A stretch of DNA of 64,000 nucleotides from Holacanthus passer. Lineage: Eukaryota > Chordata > Actinopteri > Pomacanthidae. Made by a program: the position numbers and the translations under genes. Where the stretch lies: contig JAFREQ010000091.1 in NCBI GenBank assembly GCA_025331565.1, forward strand, positions 1,164,501 to 1,228,500. The letters run 5' to 3'. Below the pieces are notes generated by a model that saw nothing but the letters and a program-made list of their open reading frames with translations, was not told the origin of the DNA and made no database searches. Below, in pieces: positions 61,741-64,000 of this stretch (position 1 is its first letter; every line of letters begins with the position of its first letter).

Positions 61741-62084
61741 ATGTCCTCCCTAATGCCTTGTCACTTGCATGGCTAAAAATCTACTCAAAGCCATTTTAAT
61801 GTATATTTTATGGTGGTTACAAACACTGAAGCTGTTTCAACATGCTAAGCTTTTCAGTTTATGTTGTCAACAAACCTAAAAGAGTCAAAAAACGCTCTCA
61901 TCAGGATACATGATAACCTACAGTTCCAAGCAAATGTGTGAAAGAATATAAACAAATGTAATTCTATATTTATTTATTATATAATTCCAGGTCATATTTA
62001 CAGATTTAGAAAACCAAAACAATAAGCTGAAAGAGCCAACAATGCTTCTAAGAGGTGAGGGATTACAGAGATTACCAAAAAAAC

Positions 62085-62195
62085 TATTGGTCTGATTTTC
62101 ATGAAACTTGGTAGAAGAGTGTCACACGGGCCAAGGAAGAACCCTTTACATTCTGGAGCAAATTATGGGGCACTTGGCATATATGCTATATGTCA
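62085..62195 (+). repeat. Dispersed fish repeat fragment (second family)
   Basis: The text GATTTTCATGAAACTTGGTA, then CGGGCCAAGGAAGAACCCTT and TTCTGGAGCAAATTATGG, is familiar as an interspersed repeat of perch-like fish. No ends or coding sequence were found. Confidence 0.5.
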
Positions 62196-62199
62196 TCTT

Positions 62200-63370
62200 A
62201 AATCCAGTAGATGGTAGTAAAGTTCAGTAGCAACAAAACATAGGCAGTTTTCATAGCCAAACCTCATACAGAAAATATTCTGAAATACTTGGAGACAATG
62301 GTTTCATGGGAGACCAAGTAAAAAAAAAAAAAAGACAAAAAATAGATACCATTTATAAGATACAAGATCAATTTTCACAAATGTATGTTAATTATGAGAA
62401 ATACGTCCTAGAAGTACGTAATAAATGTGTCATAATCGAGTGGATTATTGGTCTAGGTGGTGATCTGCTCTACTGTGGGTTTGTCAGTACTAACAGCTCC
62501 TTTCACATACATTGTGATGATAAGTCATGTTTTCCATTGTTTATGTATGAACATTCTACAACACAACCTTATTGGATTCAAAGTCAGTAATGTTTTGATG
62601 ATTGAGCCATCTTTTTTAACACATTTTCTATCGTGAAGGGAGCCTTGTGCATCTACTTGACCCTGTGACTTGCAAAGTTACAGTGAACAATCACCTTTCC
62701 ATTACAGTTTTAACTTGCTCTCTAACTCATAAAACTTTTTTGCATAAAGGAGGGGCAGGAGGTGGGTCATGTTGCTCTGATACTCTGACTCTGGAGTCAC
62801 TTTCAAAGTTCTCTGTCAGGAGTAAGCACCTTCTGCTTTGTTTATTGAGGGCGTAGGCTAATTATCTAAAAATAATAATGTCATAACAACGTTTCAATGA
62901 CTTGCTCAAAGTTAGTTGCTTTGTCATGTTTTTACTGCACAGCCATTCATGCTATTATATCATATATATATTATTATCTTTACTCATGATTTTCTCCTTT
63001 TACAGTGTCTGCGGGTAACTTGTTGTCTCAGTTTTGGTTTATTTCAAAAGTATTCAATATGTGCTTTCATTTGATTTTTAAAACACTTTGCACACTCTCT
63101 GAGCAAGCATTTCACAGATGGTGATGTGCAGGTGGAGGCCAAATCAAGCCTCACAGGGAAAAAAAACAAACACTGGGTGATATTCTGGCATTTTAAAAAG
63201 TTACATCAAAACAGCTTTGGAAACTGTTTTGAGGGTATATTAGAAAGTCTTGAATGCATCAAACCATGCACATAGCAGACACTGGTGGAAGACCATTTAC
63301 CTTGGTAAATGTCGTGATATCATAGTATAGAAATAAAGCTAAAGGTAAAAGTGGACCTAATTTTAATCAT
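62200..63370. other. Unassigned non-coding DNA
   Basis: An A13 run lies at about 62321-62333. The open frame at 62306-62590 starts within this poly-A region and has no family resemblance. Nothing else was recognised. Confidence 0.45.
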
Positions 63371-63374
63371 TTTA

Positions 63375-63590
63375 TATACTGCCGGGTAGCTTGTGAATTT
63401 CTTTTATCTTAATCTGTAATAATAATTAAGACAAAGTAACTATGAGCTGAAGTTGTGAAATAAATTCAGTAAAAAGTAAAATATTTGCCTCTGAAATGTA
63501 GCAGAGTAGAAGTATGAAGTAGCAACAAATGGAAAGTACAAGATTATCAAAATTGTACTCATGTACTCGAGTAAATGCACTGGTCATAAT
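63375..63590 (+). mobile_element. Tol2-like hAT 3' end fragment
   Basis: TTATATACTGCCGGGTAGCT, GCCTCTGAAATGTAGCAGAG, TAGAAGTATGAAGTAGCA and AAAATTGTACTCATGTACTC, followed by GAGTAAATGCACT, match the 3' end of abundant Tol2-like hAT miniatures of fish, which normally finish in a CTTTCCACCACTG-type terminus. That last terminus is degraded here. It has no coding sequence. Confidence 0.7.
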
Positions 63591-64000
63591 TTTGGGGGAA
63601 TCAATGAATCTGCTTCAGGTCTGATTTTTGCCTTTTCACCTTATTCTTCTTTACAATGGCAGCTAAGACTCATGAGCATCCAAACTGACAGAAAGACACA
63701 ATGTTAGTTAGAAACTAAGTTGCAGTGATCAAAACTGGAGCTGCCCCCTACAGGCCGCTCACATCAGACAGGAGTACAGTGAATCAATATGTGCTTTAGT
63801 GCAAAGTATTTGGTTCAAGTTGTTTAGTGAAGTAATCACTATACTCAGGGTTAGTTGGTGAACTGCTGCAGCTGACTAGTGGACCACTAACTCACTAGCT
63901 GGCCAGGCTAGTCAGTCACAATAGCTCCTGGAGTTTATCGCTGGTTTCTCTCTACTGTTCTGTTTGCTGACCATCATACTCAATATCAAATCAAAACATT
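63591..64000. other. Unassigned DNA at window edge
   Basis: ACTAGTGG/CACTAGCTGG-type words occur around 63870-63920. Nothing was identified. Confidence 0.45.

Noticed and set aside
1..64000. tRNA, rRNA and operon-type features
   Set aside because: No cloverleaf box A/B pair, rRNA text, ribosome-binding sites or gene clusters were seen; the DNA is clearly eukaryotic.

Overview
The window looks like nuclear DNA of a teleost fish, probably a percomorph. The evidence is AT-rich gene-poor DNA, abundant CA/GT and poly-A/T microsatellites, and relics of transposon families typical of ray-finned fish: hAT and Tol2-like elements, Tc1, CR1/L2-type LINEs, gypsy-type solo LTRs and multicopy SAM- and DUF4806-type proteins. 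I recognise no intact host gene, tRNA, rRNA, CRISPR array or bacterial-type operon. Nearly every readable protein is a decayed transposon or multicopy-family copy. All calls rest on reading the sequence and on recalled family features. No database search was run.

Layout. 1-5.8 kb: sparse DNA with a broken LINE endonuclease-to-RT fragment (2.5-2.95 kb) and a dispersed fish repeat (4.7-5.27 kb). 5.79-8.11 kb: a three-level nest. A 640-bp solo LTR with TCTGG target duplications contains a 1.67-kb DNA transposon with 29-bp inverted ends, which contains a foldback MITE. 8.1-14.3 kb: mostly unassigned, but with a 58-bp non-coding motif present twice, 2 kb apart. 14.3-18.0 kb: two clusters of TGGGCC-rich repeats bracket a decayed minus-strand DUF4806 gene and a 505-bp hAT-like insertion with perfect 8-bp duplications. 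18.2-22.5 kb: a small hAT-like element, then a minus-strand SAM-domain pseudogene whose second exon is cut at its splice donor by a 698-bp solo LTR.

24-28.6 kb: the first exon of a hAT-type gene (24.15-24.23 kb) and a truncated Tc1 transposase (28.07-28.59 kb). 32.8 kb: a short foldback. 37.3-40.25 kb: an 854-bp hAT-like element placed a few bases upstream of a second, internally deleted transposase gene. 44.4-45.3 kb: a dispersed repeat followed by a LINE endonuclease fragment. 46.67-47.29 kb: three exon-like units spaced about 289 bp apart. 54-64 kb: a LINE 3' tail, a Tc1 end, several dispersed fish repeats and a Tol2-like hAT end.

The window therefore reads as an intergenic or intronic transposon graveyard. 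The nesting gives relative insertion order: solo LTR, then DNA transposon, then MITE at 6-8 kb; SAM gene, then solo LTR at 19-22 kb. The less explained signals are the unassigned DNA transposon at 5.8-7.5 kb, the TGGGCC-bounded DUF4806 segment, the duplicated 58-bp element and the 289-bp exon-like units.
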